64,000 nt of DNA from Bacteroidota bacterium (GCA_017303975.1 JAFLBG010000003.1:1-64000); one strand, 5' to 3'; positions 1-9,415 are shown, counted from the stretch's first letter. Numbers and translations are program-made. Notes: generated from the sequence alone by a model not told the origin.

Positions 1-33
1 TGCTCAAAAATATTTCGTCCAGGTCGTTTGGTG

Positions 34-52
34 TCTTGTCCTGCCGACAAGA
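34..52. other. short perfect hairpin near the window edge
   Basis: TCTTGTC (34-40) and GACAAGA (46-52) form a 7-bp stem around a 5-nt loop. It lies in a stretch that is more GC-rich than its surroundings, with no gene I can see between position 1 and the integrase stop. Function unknown; it could belong to the structure of an element that continues to the left. Confidence 0.3.
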
Positions 53-154
53 TTGCAAAGAAAAAAAAGTCGCAAAAATTAAGATGATTGTTTTCAGGTG
101 TCTCATGTTTTTAAAATTAGGCATAACTCTTTTATATAAAGGGATTTCTATCTA

Positions 155-200
155 AAAACCCTACAAAGCCTTCCAAAATTGGTAGGCTTTCCCCGGTTTT
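155..200. terminator. two-tier hairpin downstream of the integrase
   Basis: Inner arms AAAGCCTTCC (165-174) and GGTAGGCTTT (181-190) pair at 9 of 10 positions around a 6-nt loop. An outer perfect 6-bp stem AAAACC (155-160)/GGTTTT (195-200) encloses it across 4-nt internal loops. T runs follow on both strands (gtcttttttg on +), so it can act as a bidirectional terminator for the integrase gene, whose stop is about 30 bp away. Because it lies next to a tyrosine recombinase, a folded recombination site is an alternative. Confidence 0.5.
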
Positions 201-229
201 GTCTTTTTTGACCCCTCTATTATTTATCA

Positions 230-1369
230 TTATTTTAACTTCAATTTTTCAATTGGACTTGTTACTTTTCCAAGCCCTTCACTACTTACATGTGTATATA
301 TTTGAGTTGTTTTTGGATTCTTATGCCCCAATAATTCTTGTATATACCTTAAGTTAGTTCCACCTTCCAATAGGTGGGTTGCATAACTGTGTCTTAGTGT
401 ATGCAAGCTAACACTTTTATTAATTTTAGCCAATCTTTTTGCCTTATGAAATACCTCTTCAAGGCTAGTTTCGGTATACTTACCGCCTTTCTGCCCTTCA
501 AATAAATATTTTTTTGGTTTATATACTACATAATATTTTCGTAGCATTTCTAAAATTGTTTCAGACAAAGGAACAATCCTATCTCTATTACCTTTTGAAT
601 CTTTTATTGTAATTATCATTCGTTTTGAATCCACATGGTTAATTTCCATATTCAAGAGTTCACTTCTTCTTAAGCCTCCTGAATATATTAATGCCAACAT
701 GGTTTTATGCTTAATATTACTTAAGCCGTTCAGCATTGTTTCAACCTCACTTAAACTTAATACCTGAGGAAGTTTAAATGCTTTTTTAGGGCGATGAATT
801 TGTTCAACATTGATTTTAGTATTCTCAATTTTGCTAAAAAATAATTTTATCGCATTCACTACTTGATTTTGATACGATGCCGATAAGTTATTTTTTAAAA
901 TAAACTCATTGTTGTAAATAATAACATCGTTGTTATTTATTTCGGAAATCGGTTTACTAGAATAAAATTTTAAAAACGATTGCAAAGCTTCTGTATATGT
1001 TTTAATAGTGCTTTCGCTGTATCTTTTGCTGCGCAACCAATATTTGTATTTTAATATTTTGCTTAGTGTTTCTTTGGAGAGTTCATTGCTAGTTATTTTT
1101 TTGTGGCTAACAAGTACGTTAGCGGAATCTTCAATTTTTTCAGGAATAGGGCCTATAACCTCTATGGTAGCTATGTTTTTAAGCAGTCTGAGGATTTCTT
1201 TTAGATTTTCTTTGGTGTTATTTACTATCCAACATTTATTGGTTTGGCTCCAACGTGCATGGTCTATTGTTTTTAATATAGCTTGTAATTCTTTATTAAA
1301 TGGGAATACAACAGCAAAAACTTTTTGTCCTCGGTGTTCTATTGGTTTTATGGTAACAGTAAGCTGCAA
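230..1369 (-). CDS. tyrosine-type site-specific recombinase/integrase
   Basis: A 379-residue tyrosine recombinase that should cut and rejoin DNA through a 3'-phosphotyrosine intermediate. An N-terminal segment (about 1-70), of a type common in Bacteroidota recombinases, precedes a SAM-like core-binding domain (about 100-190) and the catalytic domain (about 200-375). Catalytic residues are visible: the first Arg in GGLRRSE, His323 and Arg326 in HTLRHSYATHL, His349 in GHKNPKTT, and nucleophile Tyr358 in QIYTH. It appears intact. It starts only 12 bp after the korB stop on the same strand and a hairpin follows it. It could be a XerC/D-like chromosomal recombinase, an element integrase or an invertase. 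No matching att repeats are visible in the window, so its target is unknown. Confidence 0.88.
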   Translation of the reverse strand: MQLTVTIKPIEHRGQKVFAVVFPFNKELQAILKTIDHARWSQTNKCWIVNNTKENLKEILRLLKNIATIEVIGPIPEKIEDSANVLVSHKKITSNELSKETLSKILKYKYWLRSKRYSESTIKTYTEALQSFLKFYSSKPISEINNNDVIIYNNEFILKNNLSASYQNQVVNAIKLFFSKIENTKINVEQIHRPKKAFKLPQVLSLSEVETMLNGLSNIKHKTMLALIYSGGLRRSELLNMEINHVDSKRMIITIKDSKGNRDRIVPLSETILEMLRKYYVVYKPKKYLFEGQKGGKYTETSLEEVFHKAKRLAKINKSVSLHTLRHSYATHLLEGGTNLRYIQELLGHKNPKTTQIYTHVSSEGLGKVTSPIEKLKLK

Positions 1370-1381
1370 TAAATTGCTATG

Positions 1382-2413
1382 TTAATTAATCTCCCACGTG
1401 TTTTTCCCTCTCAACAAATCATCTAAATTTCCTTTCCCCTTTTGTTGGATAGTATTTTCAATTTGTTGGTTAAAATCTTCTTCGTAGGTATTTCTTTCCT
1501 CTTCGTAAAACACGCCAAATGGTCGTGGTAAATGATTATCTGCAGTAGCATCATTAAAAAAGCGTACCAACATTTCTGCTTTTACTCTGTCTTTTTCATC
1601 GTGTATCCACAAATCATTTGCAGATACATTCGCTTCGTTTACATTTACCACAATCGGAGTAAAGCCGTCTAACTTAATTCCTTTTTCGTTGTTGTCGCCA
1701 AATAGCAATGGTTTGCTTTGTTCTACAAAAATGGTTTCGTTTTTCTTGCTCGATTTTTCGGTAAACACTTCAAAAGCCCCATCGTTAAATACATTGCAGT
1801 TTTGATAAATTTCTAATAACGAAGTGCCTTTGTGTTTGTGAGTGCGTAAAATAAGCTCTCGCAAATGTTTAGGGTCTCTGTCCATGCTGCGTGCTACAAA
1901 CGTAGCGTCTGCTCCTAAGCACAATGCTAGTGGATTAAACGGATGGTCTAGCGAGCCGTATGGAGTAGATTTTGCCACTTTCCCAATAGGCGATGTGGGA
2001 GAGTATTGTCCTTTTGTTAGTCCATAAATCTCGTTGTTGAACAATAAAATATTTACATCAAAATTTCTACGCAGTAAATGTATTAAGTGATTGCCTCCAA
2101 TAGAAAGTGCATCGCCATCGCCTGTTACAATCCAAACGCTTAAATCGGGGCGCACGGCTTTAAGTCCGCTAGCAACTGCTGTTGCACGACCATGTATGCT
2201 ATGCATGCCATAGGTTTCCATGTAATACGGAAAGCGCGATGAACAGCCAATTCCAGATACAAATACAATTTCTTCGCGCTTCAATCCAATTTCGGGCAAT
2301 ACGCTTTGTACTTGTTTTAATATAGAATAATCTCCGCAACCCGGGCACCAACGTACATCTTGGTCGGTAGTAAAATCTTTTGCTGTAAGTGGTTTATCTA
2401 GTAATGTATCCAT
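1382..2413 (-). CDS. korB: 2-oxoacid:ferredoxin oxidoreductase, beta subunit
   Basis: The thiamine-diphosphate-binding subunit of a 2-oxoacid:ferredoxin oxidoreductase, probably 2-oxoglutarate to succinyl-CoA with reduction of ferredoxin in the cytoplasm. The 343-residue protein shows CPGCGDY (Cys23, Cys26), later cysteines in GIGCSS and YQNC that with them could hold a 4Fe-4S cluster, and the TPP/Mg motif [12 protein letters not shown] followed by [16 protein letters not shown]. It lies 60 bp downstream of korA and is presumably co-transcribed. Substrate choice (2-oxoglutarate rather than pyruvate or branched-chain acids) is inferred from resemblance to the two-subunit enzymes of Bacteroidota and is less certain than the family. 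Confidence 0.9.
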   Translation of the reverse strand: MDTLLDKPLTAKDFTTDQDVRWCPGCGDYSILKQVQSVLPEIGLKREEIVFVSGIGCSSRFPYYMETYGMHSIHGRATAVASGLKAVRPDLSVWIVTGDGDALSIGGNHLIHLLRRNFDVNILLFNNEIYGLTKGQYSPTSPIGKVAKSTPYGSLDHPFNPLALCLGADATFVARSMDRDPKHLRELILRTHKHKGTSLLEIYQNCNVFNDGAFEVFTEKSSKKNETIFVEQSKPLLFGDNNEKGIKLDGFTPIVVNVNEANVSANDLWIHDEKDRVKAEMLVRFFNDATADNHLPRPFGVFYEEERNTYEEDFNQQIENTIQQKGKGNLDDLLRGKNTWEIN

Positions 2414-2473
2414 GTTTTAAAATAGAATGTCTAATATCTACATTCGAAAAATAATTTATTCCGGATTTAGATA

Positions 2474-4321
2474 TTAGGATTTAGATAGTTGAATTACTCT
2501 GTTTTTTATTTCTGCTGCTGTAAATGGCATTCCTTTTATTTTATTTAATCCAATTGCATCTACCAAATATTTCGAACGAATAAGCATCAACAGTTGCCCC
2601 ATGTTCATTTCTGGGATAAGTACTTTTTCGTAATTACGTAAAATAGTACCTAAATTTTTTGGTAGCGGATTTAGGTATCTGATATGCGCTTGTGATACAT
2701 CATGACCTTCGTCTATCAATTCTTTAACAGCTGTTTTTATAGAGCCAAATGTAGAGCCCCAGCCCAGTACAAGCACTTTCCCTTTTCCGTTTCCTTGTTC
2801 AATTTTTTGTTCGGGTATATAGTCAGCAATTTTTTCAACTTTTTGTGCCCTCAAACGTACCATGAATTCATGGTTATCGGGGTCGTATGAAATATTGCCC
2901 GTTTCATGTTCTTTCTCTAGTCCGCCAATACGGTGCTGTAAGCCTTTTGTGCCAGGCAACGCCCACGGACGAGATAGTTTTTCATCCCGCTTATAAGGCA
3001 AAAACGTATTTTCTGAATTTTTTTCGGTAGTAAATTTTACGTGAATGTCTTTCAAATCCTTTGCTTTGGGGAATTTCCAGGGTTCAGAACCATTGGCGAT
3101 GTATCCATCAGAAAGAAAAAAGATAGGAGTCATGTGCTGCACTGCAATAAGACATGCCTCATAAACAGCATCAAAACAATCGGACGGAGATTGTGCTGCA
3201 ATAACCGGAACCGGGCATTCGGAGTTTCTTCCAAACAAAGCTTGCAACAAATCTGCTTGTTCTGTTTTGGTAGGCAATCCTGTGCTTGGTCCGCCACGTT
3301 GCACATTTACAATTACCAACGGCAATTCTAACATAGTAGCCAATCCTATGGCTTCACCTTTAAGTGCAATTCCAGGCCCGGAAGATGCTGTTACGCCAAG
3401 CGAGCCTCCAAATGAGGCGCCAATTGCAGCAGTTACAGCAGCTATTTCATCTTCGGCTTGAAAGGTGCCCACGCCAAAATTTTTATGTTTCGATAATTCG
3501 TGCAGAATATCCGATGCCGGAGTAATTGGATAGGTAGCGTAAAATAACTTGAGTTTTGATTTGTCACCCGCAGCAATCAAGCCTAATGCAGCTGCTTGAT
3601 TCCCTGTAATGCTTCTGTAGGTGCCCTTAGCCATTGGTGCAGCTTTTACAACATACCTATTCATAAATGTTTCGGTAGTATCTCCATAGCTGTAGCCGGC
3701 CTTCAGTACTTTGATATTTGCATCTGCTATTTCAGGCTTTTTCTTAAAAGTTTCTTTTATATAATCAATAGAGAAATCGATATTCCTGTTGTACATCCAA
3801 TACACAAAACCTAACACAAACATGTTTTTGCATCGGTCTATTTCTTTGGTGCCAAGTCCGGAACCTTCTAAGCATGTTTTGGTAAGCTTTGTTACATCAA
3901 TAGTTTTAAGCTCGTACTCGTTAAGAGACCCATCTGTCAAAGGATTAACATCCTTTGGGAATTTTGCCAACAATAAATTTTTAGGATCAAAACCATCGGT
4001 ATTTGCAATTATAATTCCACCTTTTTTTAATGTCTTCAAATTGGCTTTTAAACCTGCAGCATTCATAACTACTAGCACATCGCACACATCGCCTGCGGTA
4101 TAAACATTTACACTGCCAAAATGCAATTGAAATCCGGAAACGCCTGCCAATGTTCCTTGCGGAGCACGAATCTCAGCCGGAAAATTAGGGAATGTACTTA
4201 TGTCGTTTCCTACCAGTGCAGAAGTAGAAGTAAATTGGGAACCTGTTAGTTGAATACCATCACCGGAATCGCCAGCGAAAAGAATCACAACATTTTTCTT
4301 GTCTTGTATTGTAGTGCTCAT
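2474..4321 (-). CDS. korA: 2-oxoacid:ferredoxin oxidoreductase, alpha subunit (gamma-alpha fusion)
   Basis: Partner of KorB. The N-terminal gamma-type domain (about 1-190, beginning with GDSGDGIQLTGSQF) is fused to the pyrimidine-binding alpha domain (about 225-560, with YPITPASDILHEL and GPSTGLPTKTEQADLLQ), as usual for two-subunit enzymes. I start at the ATG at 4321 (615 residues); an in-frame GTG two codons upstream (4327) would add only Val-Gly. A TAACTTTG element at 4356-4363 would place the transcript start about 25 nt upstream. It is divergent from the secreted-protein gene at 4468 and is the first gene of korA-korB, possibly continuing into the integrase. No separate ferredoxin-like delta subunit is nearby. 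Confidence 0.92.
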   Translation of the reverse strand: MSTTIQDKKNVVILFAGDSGDGIQLTGSQFTSTSALVGNDISTFPNFPAEIRAPQGTLAGVSGFQLHFGSVNVYTAGDVCDVLVVMNAAGLKANLKTLKKGGIIIANTDGFDPKNLLLAKFPKDVNPLTDGSLNEYELKTIDVTKLTKTCLEGSGLGTKEIDRCKNMFVLGFVYWMYNRNIDFSIDYIKETFKKKPEIADANIKVLKAGYSYGDTTETFMNRYVVKAAPMAKGTYRSITGNQAAALGLIAAGDKSKLKLFYATYPITPASDILHELSKHKNFGVGTFQAEDEIAAVTAAIGASFGGSLGVTASSGPGIALKGEAIGLATMLELPLVIVNVQRGGPSTGLPTKTEQADLLQALFGRNSECPVPVIAAQSPSDCFDAVYEACLIAVQHMTPIFFLSDGYIANGSEPWKFPKAKDLKDIHVKFTTEKNSENTFLPYKRDEKLSRPWALPGTKGLQHRIGGLEKEHETGNISYDPDNHEFMVRLRAQKVEKIADYIPEQKIEQGNGKGKVLVLGWGSTFGSIKTAVKELIDEGHDVSQAHIRYLNPLPKNLGTILRNYEKVLIPEMNMGQLLMLIRSKYLVDAIGLNKIKGMPFTAAEIKNRVIQLSKS

Positions 4322-4355
4322 ACCCACAAATAACTAATTGCTAAAAATAATGTTG

Positions 4356-4363
4356 CAAAGTTA
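4356..4363 (-). promoter_or_regulatory. Bacteroidota-type -7 element for korA
   Basis: On the minus strand this reads TAACTTTG and matches the known Bacteroidota -7 consensus TAnnTTTG. An ATTG at 4381-4384 is 17 bp upstream and could serve as the -33 element. The predicted transcript start near 4349 leaves a leader of about 28 nt before the korA ATG. Confidence 0.5.
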
Positions 4364-4380
4364 GTGTAAAATAATAAAAA

Positions 4381-4397
4381 CAATCATTAATTGATTG
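4381..4397. promoter_or_regulatory. 17-bp dyad between divergent korA and the secreted-protein gene
   Basis: CAATCA and TGATTG form perfect 6-bp arms around TTAAT. The dyad lies at the -33 position of the putative korA promoter, where a dimeric repressor or activator could act. No regulator can be assigned, and AT-rich dyads occur by chance. Confidence 0.25.
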
Positions 4398-4467
4398 CGT
4401 TTATTGAGTCTCCTTTGCGTTTTTGGGATTCTTGCGTTATATTAGTGAATGCTTTATTGATATTTTT

Positions 4468-6456
4468 ATGCGAAATACTATTTTTCTAATCTTTGCGCTG
4501 TTTACTTTTAGCAGTCTGCTTGCAAACGATGATTGTTCAAATGCACTAGCTGTTCCGGTTGCTAATAGTGCTTCGTCTTGTGTGTCAACTTCGGTAAATA
4601 CTGCAGGTTCTACACAGTCTTCCGATGCGGCTTCTTGTATAAGTACTTCGCAAGACGATGATGTTTGGTATTCGTTTGTGGCAACAAGTACGGATATTAC
4701 GCTTAAGGTATCCAATGTAAATTCGAGCAATGGGAACAATACAATTTATGCGCCTGGATTTGTGATTTACGAAGCCGGTTGCGGTGGAACAGAAATTAGA
4801 TGTGATGCACGTGTTTCTGATAATGGCGGTACGAATGATACATTGCAACTGCATAGTTTAATTATAGGAGAAACCTATTATGTGAGAACATTTTTTTGGG
4901 GAGGCCCCAACAGCGGAACATTTGATTTGTGTGCGTTTGAAGATGCTCCATCGAACGATGAGTGTGCCACACCCACCTACCTGTCAACAGGAATTGGTCC
5001 GGTTTGCAATATACTTAGTTCGTATAGAGGCACTACTTCCAATGCTACAGCAAGTGCTATAGCCGAAAGTAGTTGTGGTAGTGCTGTTGATATGGATGAT
5101 GATGTATGGTTTACATTCTATGTATATAGCGCAAATACAACGGTAGAAGTTACCGGACTGGGAAATTTTGATGCCGTAGTAGAAGTGTACAGTGGCTGCT
5201 CTGCCGGTTCTTTGGTGGCGTGTCAAGATTCTTTTGCCGCAGGTGCTACAGAGAAGGTAAGGCTTACGGGGCTTACCGTTGGTAGTTTTTACTTTGTGCG
5301 AGTAGCAGATTATAATAATACAGTGCCATCTAATTCGCAATTTGATATTTGTATATACGATTCTGCGCCCACATCAACAGTTCCTCCAAATGATAATTGT
5401 AGCGGAGCTATCACGATAAATGTTGGAGCAAATGCCAATGCCTGTTCCGGAACGGCTGTAAATACAAACAATGCAACGCAATCATCAAATCCTTCCAATT
5501 GTCTTATCTCTTCTCAAGACGATGATGTATGGTATAAGTTTGTGGCAACAGGAAGTACCATTCGATTAAAAGTTTTGAATAGGAGTAGCACTAGTACCTA
5601 CGCCTTTATGTCTGTTTATAGCGGTAGTTGTAGTGGAACTGAAATAAAATGCAGGTCGCAGCTAACAGGAGATACGCTACTTTTATTGGGATTAGTTGTA
5701 GGAAATACGTATTACGTTAGAACCGGTTATAATGGCTCTTCTACAAGGGGTACATTCAATATTTGTGCGTATCAAACCTCTCCTGCCGCAATTAATGATG
5801 TATGCGGTACTGGAGCTATAACGCTATCTGTAGGTACATCATGCAATTTTAGCACGCACAATACTGCAGGTGCTGCTGCTCAAAACCCGCCAGCATCTTG
5901 TTCGGGAGGTAATGTGGCCGAAGATGTGTGGTTCAAATTCGTTGCTCCAACAGCCAATGCAACCGTTAAAGTAAGCGGACAAACTAATTTTGATGCAGTT
6001 GTTGAAGTGTATTCAACCTGCTCTTCAACTGTCGCGTTGGGCTGTTCGGATAATCCTTCGGCTCCTGCCGCAACCGAACAATTATCGTTTACCAATTTAG
6101 TACCTAACAATACGTACTATGTTCGGGTGTACGATTATTTTCCGTCAACCGCAGGCAACAGTTTTGATATTTGTATATTCGATTCTATAACTGCAAATTC
6201 AATCATTACCAACCAAGTAAACATAATTACTGTTTTCCCAAATCCGGCAACCAATAAAGTTGAAATACAAAACCTTTCATTAGAAAATGGTGTAAATGAG
6301 GTTGTTATATTAAATACAAACGGACAAGTGGTTAAAAAAGAGACTGTTGCAGCGGAGAAAATTTTGGTATCTGTTTCTGATTTACCAAGAGGGCTATATA
6401 TTGTACGTACGTCCAACAGCAAACACCTGTATATCAATAAATTGATTTTAGATTAA
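4468..6456 (+). CDS. secreted four-module beta-sandwich protein with T9SS sorting domain
   Basis: A 662-residue exported protein from the chosen ATG (RNTIFLIFALF signal peptide, cleaved near residue 19); an in-frame ATG 15 codons upstream would place polar residues before the signal peptide. Four modules of about 140 residues start near residues 20, 161, 306 and 440. Each opens with a short ND-x-C motif, contains DDVW(Y/F)xF, and ends with YYVR followed by FDICxY or a variant. They resemble bacterial PPC-like beta-sandwich domains and have paired cysteines. The C-terminus (about 587-662, VFPNPATNKVEIQN ... GLYIVRT) is a type A T9SS sorting domain, implying secretion and attachment at the outer membrane. 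No catalytic domain is present, so binding or adhesion is likely. The next gene is a longer paralog. Confidence 0.85.
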   Translation: MRNTIFLIFALFTFSSLLANDDCSNALAVPVANSASSCVSTSVNTAGSTQSSDAASCISTSQDDDVWYSFVATSTDITLKVSNVNSSNGNNTIYAPGFVIYEAGCGGTEIRCDARVSDNGGTNDTLQLHSLIIGETYYVRTFFWGGPNSGTFDLCAFEDAPSNDECATPTYLSTGIGPVCNILSSYRGTTSNATASAIAESSCGSAVDMDDDVWFTFYVYSANTTVEVTGLGNFDAVVEVYSGCSAGSLVACQDSFAAGATEKVRLTGLTVGSFYFVRVADYNNTVPSNSQFDICIYDSAPTSTVPPNDNCSGAITINVGANANACSGTAVNTNNATQSSNPSNCLISSQDDDVWYKFVATGSTIRLKVLNRSSTSTYAFMSVYSGSCSGTEIKCRSQLTGDTLLLLGLVVGNTYYVRTGYNGSSTRGTFNICAYQTSPAAINDVCGTGAITLSVGTSCNFSTHNTAGAAAQNPPASCSGGNVAEDVWFKFVAPTANATVKVSGQTNFDAVVEVYSTCSSTVALGCSDNPSAPAATEQLSFTNLVPNNTYYVRVYDYFPSTAGNSFDICIFDSITANSIITNQVNIITVFPNPATNKVEIQNLSLENGVNEVVILNTNGQVVKKETVAAEKILVSVSDLPRGLYIVRTSNSKHLYINKLILD

Positions 6457-6543
6457 GCTGTTTAAGTTCCATTAGAATACCATTATTATTGGGTTTCCTG
6501 TTTTTGTTAACATTAATTTAACATACAAAAGGTGTTTCTTAAA

Positions 6544-6551
6544 GTACCTTT
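6544..6551 (+). promoter_or_regulatory. -7 element for the six-module secreted protein
   Basis: TACCTTTG matches TAnnTTTG. A weak TTTA at 6517-6520, 23 bp upstream, is the best -33 candidate. The transcript would begin near 6558, about 38 nt before the chosen start codon. Confidence 0.45.
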
Positions 6552-6595
6552 GCTCGTGTGATTTCAACAATTGAATGTTAATAAACTCAAAAACA

Positions 6596-9355
6596 ATGAA
6601 AGCAAAAAAATTACTATCAGTAACAACCCTCTTCTTTTTATTCCTCTTTAATGCATTTTCGCAGGCTCCGTCTAACGATGAGTGTAGTGGCGCAATAACT
6701 ATTTCAGTAGCACCTAACTCCGGTTCTTGTGGCACGTATAGCCTAAACGTAGATACGTGGGGTGCAACTCAGTCATCAGCAAGTGCAACGTGTGTAACGT
6801 CATCACAAGATGATGATGTGTGGTACAAATTTGTTGCAACAGGTTATAACGCTTATTTTTCTGTAAGCAATGTTTATAACGACAACGGTAATGCAGCAGC
6901 ATGGAGACCAGGTTTTGTTATATATAGTGGTTCATGTTCAAGCCTTACACAAATTGCATGTAACGCAAATGTGGCTAGCACAAGTGATTTAGCTTCTGTT
7001 TCAGGATTAACACCTGGGAATACCTATTACGTAAGAACATTTTTAGCCGGATCTCCAAATTCCGGATATTTCGATTTGTGTGTTTATACTACTAGCTTAG
7101 CAGCAACTCCACCAGCAAATGATGCTTGTTCAAATGCAACTTCAGTAACAGTAGGAACAACCTGCAATTATACAAGCGGGACGAATGTTAATGCAACACA
7201 ATCGTATGCGCCCTGTGGAGGTTCTTCGGCATTAGATGTTTGGTATAAGTTTACCGCAACAGCTACAACAGCAACTATATCTGTAGCGCCAACCGGATCT
7301 ATGGATATTGTTTATCAAGTATATACAGCTTGTGTAAGTACAAGTACTTTTAGCCCCTGTGTTGACAACGGAAGTTCGGGCACAGAAACATCTGTCCAAA
7401 ATGGGTTGACAATAGGAACACAGTATTACGTTCGAGTTTATGGGTGGAGCGGAGCAACAGGAGCATTTAATCTTTGTATTCAATCCGCAGCGCCATCAGC
7501 ACCTGCAAATGATGCATGTGCTAATGCGATAACCTTAACTCCAGGTACATCTTGTTCTCCAACATCTGGAACAAACGTAAATGCAACTCAAACTTATGCA
7601 GCATGTTTAGGTTCAAGTGCAAAAGATGTTTGGTATAAATTTATCGCAACAGCCGCTACTGCTACAATTACAGTAGCTCCAGGTTCTAATTTAGATGCGG
7701 TTTATCAACTGTACACATCATGCTCTTCGACTTCTAATCTAGGCACTTGTGTTGATAATAATTTTTCTCAAGGCGGTACAGAATCTAATGCACACGGCAG
7801 CTTAACTGTTGGTTCTACATATTATATTAGGGTGTATGGCTTTAATGGCTCTGCAGATGCATTTACTATTTGTGTGGCTTCGGCAACATCATCAGGAAAT
7901 CCTCCTGCAAACGATAATTGTAGTGCAGCTACTACTCTAAATGTTAATGCTTCTTGCAGTTATACACCGGGTAATAGTGCTAATGCTACTCAAGTGTACG
8001 TTAATTGTAGCAATGGAAGTAATGCCGCAAAAGATGTGTGGTATAAATTTGTCGCAACTGCATCAACTGCAACAGTTACAGTTGCTGGAGGCTCATCCTT
8101 CGATCCGGTATTTGAGGTGTATTCAAACTGTAACGGAACAAGAGTTTCTACTTGTGTTGATTACGATACAAATAATGGTGGCATAGAAACGGAGGGATTA
8201 AGCAGCTTAACTGTTGGGAACACCTATTTGATTCGTGTGTACGACTATGCAGGAGGAACAGGTACATTTAATATTTGTGTGGTATCTTCTGCTTCTTCAA
8301 ATGCGTCTAACGATGCGTGTGGCAATGCAATTACATTAACAGCAAGCGCTTCTTGTAATTATACTACAGCGTCTAATATTGGTGCAACCATGTCAGGATT
8401 TTTACCTTGTGGTAATTTCTTCTCGCCTAAAGATGTATGGTATAAGTTTACTGCAACTGCTACTACTATGTATATCAATATGGCTGGGCAAGGTTCTTTT
8501 GATGCAGGTTTTGAAGTATTAGATGCTTGTAGTGGAAATAGCTTAGCTTGTGTAGATTCAACAGGTGGTGGTGCAGTTGAAATGGGTAAAATAACTGGTT
8601 TAACAACTAATCAAACTTATTTTATACGTGCATACGAAAGCTTTGGCGGAACAGGTGCGTTTGGTATTTGTGTATATTCTGCCCAATCTGCAGCTTCTTC
8701 AAATGACGATTGCTCTAATGCTACCGCATTAACTGTAAACGGAACAAATTGCAATATGATAACAGGTTCTACCAACGGTGCAACTCAAACGTATACTGGT
8801 TGTTCCGGAAATGCAGACGATGATGTGTGGTATAAATTTACGCCAACATATGGAAAAATGGCTGTTTATGTGCAAGGTCAGGCTGGTTTCGATCCGGTAA
8901 TACAGTTGTTTACTGCTTGTAATCCTTCTGCAGGACAAGCTTGTAAAAATGCAACTGGTGTTGGAGGTTCTGAGATTATTCAGTCAAACGTAACTATTGG
9001 TGCTACTTATTATGTTAGAGTATATGATGCAGGTACAGGAAGTAATTCTTCTTCATTCAGCATCTGTGCTTACAATGATCCAAGTGTTGGTATTGCTGAA
9101 GAAGCTGTGCAAGGAGCAGAGGTGTTGGTTTACCCAAATCCAACCAGTGCATCTGTTAATATGGTAATCGGCTCGACAGATAAAAACGCAAAAGTTGTTT
9201 TTGTAAATACTCAAGGACAGATTATAAAAGAGTTTTCGGCTCAAGGTTCAAATGCGCTAAATACATTTGATATTTCGGATGTAGCAAAAGGTATTTACTT
9301 TGTGCAGTGTGTATCTAGCGAAGGTGTTACCACTAAACGTTTATTAGTAGAATAA
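6596..9355 (+). CDS. secreted six-module beta-sandwich protein with T9SS sorting domain
   Basis: A 919-residue paralog of the preceding gene. I chose the ATG giving a signal peptide with KAKKLLSVTTLFFLFLF; an upstream in-frame ATG at 6575 adds seven residues. Six modules begin near residues 25, 172, 302, 437, 570 and 701, each with ND-x-C, (K/D)DVWYKF and YY(V/I)R or a variant. A type A T9SS sorting domain closes the protein (VLVYPNPTSASVNM ... KGIYFVQCVSSEG). The inner modules resemble each other more than the first and last, which suggests growth by internal duplication. It has its own promoter-like element and a strong terminator, so it is probably a single-gene unit. A surface adhesin or glycan-binding role is inferred; no enzyme motif is visible. 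Confidence 0.86.
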   Translation: MKAKKLLSVTTLFFLFLFNAFSQAPSNDECSGAITISVAPNSGSCGTYSLNVDTWGATQSSASATCVTSSQDDDVWYKFVATGYNAYFSVSNVYNDNGNAAAWRPGFVIYSGSCSSLTQIACNANVASTSDLASVSGLTPGNTYYVRTFLAGSPNSGYFDLCVYTTSLAATPPANDACSNATSVTVGTTCNYTSGTNVNATQSYAPCGGSSALDVWYKFTATATTATISVAPTGSMDIVYQVYTACVSTSTFSPCVDNGSSGTETSVQNGLTIGTQYYVRVYGWSGATGAFNLCIQSAAPSAPANDACANAITLTPGTSCSPTSGTNVNATQTYAACLGSSAKDVWYKFIATAATATITVAPGSNLDAVYQLYTSCSSTSNLGTCVDNNFSQGGTESNAHGSLTVGSTYYIRVYGFNGSADAFTICVASATSSGNPPANDNCSAATTLNVNASCSYTPGNSANATQVYVNCSNGSNAAKDVWYKFVATASTATVTVAGGSSFDPVFEVYSNCNGTRVSTCVDYDTNNGGIETEGLSSLTVGNTYLIRVYDYAGGTGTFNICVVSSASSNASNDACGNAITLTASASCNYTTASNIGATMSGFLPCGNFFSPKDVWYKFTATATTMYINMAGQGSFDAGFEVLDACSGNSLACVDSTGGGAVEMGKITGLTTNQTYFIRAYESFGGTGAFGICVYSAQSAASSNDDCSNATALTVNGTNCNMITGSTNGATQTYTGCSGNADDDVWYKFTPTYGKMAVYVQGQAGFDPVIQLFTACNPSAGQACKNATGVGGSEIIQSNVTIGATYYVRVYDAGTGSNSSSFSICAYNDPSVGIAEEAVQGAEVLVYPNPTSASVNMVIGSTDKNAKVVFVNTQGQIIKEFSAQGSNALNTFDISDVAKGIYFVQCVSSEGVTTKRLLVE

Positions 9356-9378
9356 TTAAATTGAGAAATTTGAAATAT

Positions 9379-9415
9379 AAAGGAGGCTGTTTCGTAGAGA
9401 CAGCCTCCTTTTTTT
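9379..9415 (+). terminator. strong rho-independent terminator
   Basis: A perfect 12-bp stem AAAGGAGGCTGT (9379-9390)/ACAGCCTCCTTT (9400-9411) with a 9-nt loop is followed by a run of T. It lies 23 bp after the stop of the six-module secreted protein and separates it from carA. Confidence 0.93.

Noticed and set aside
1-229. CRISPR repeat or integron cassette array at the left edge
   Set aside because: Only single hairpins are present; no repeated unit with regular spacing.
4468-9355. The two module proteins as a single gene split by a frameshift
   Set aside because: Each has its own signal peptide and its own T9SS C-terminal domain, with an intergenic region carrying a promoter-like element.
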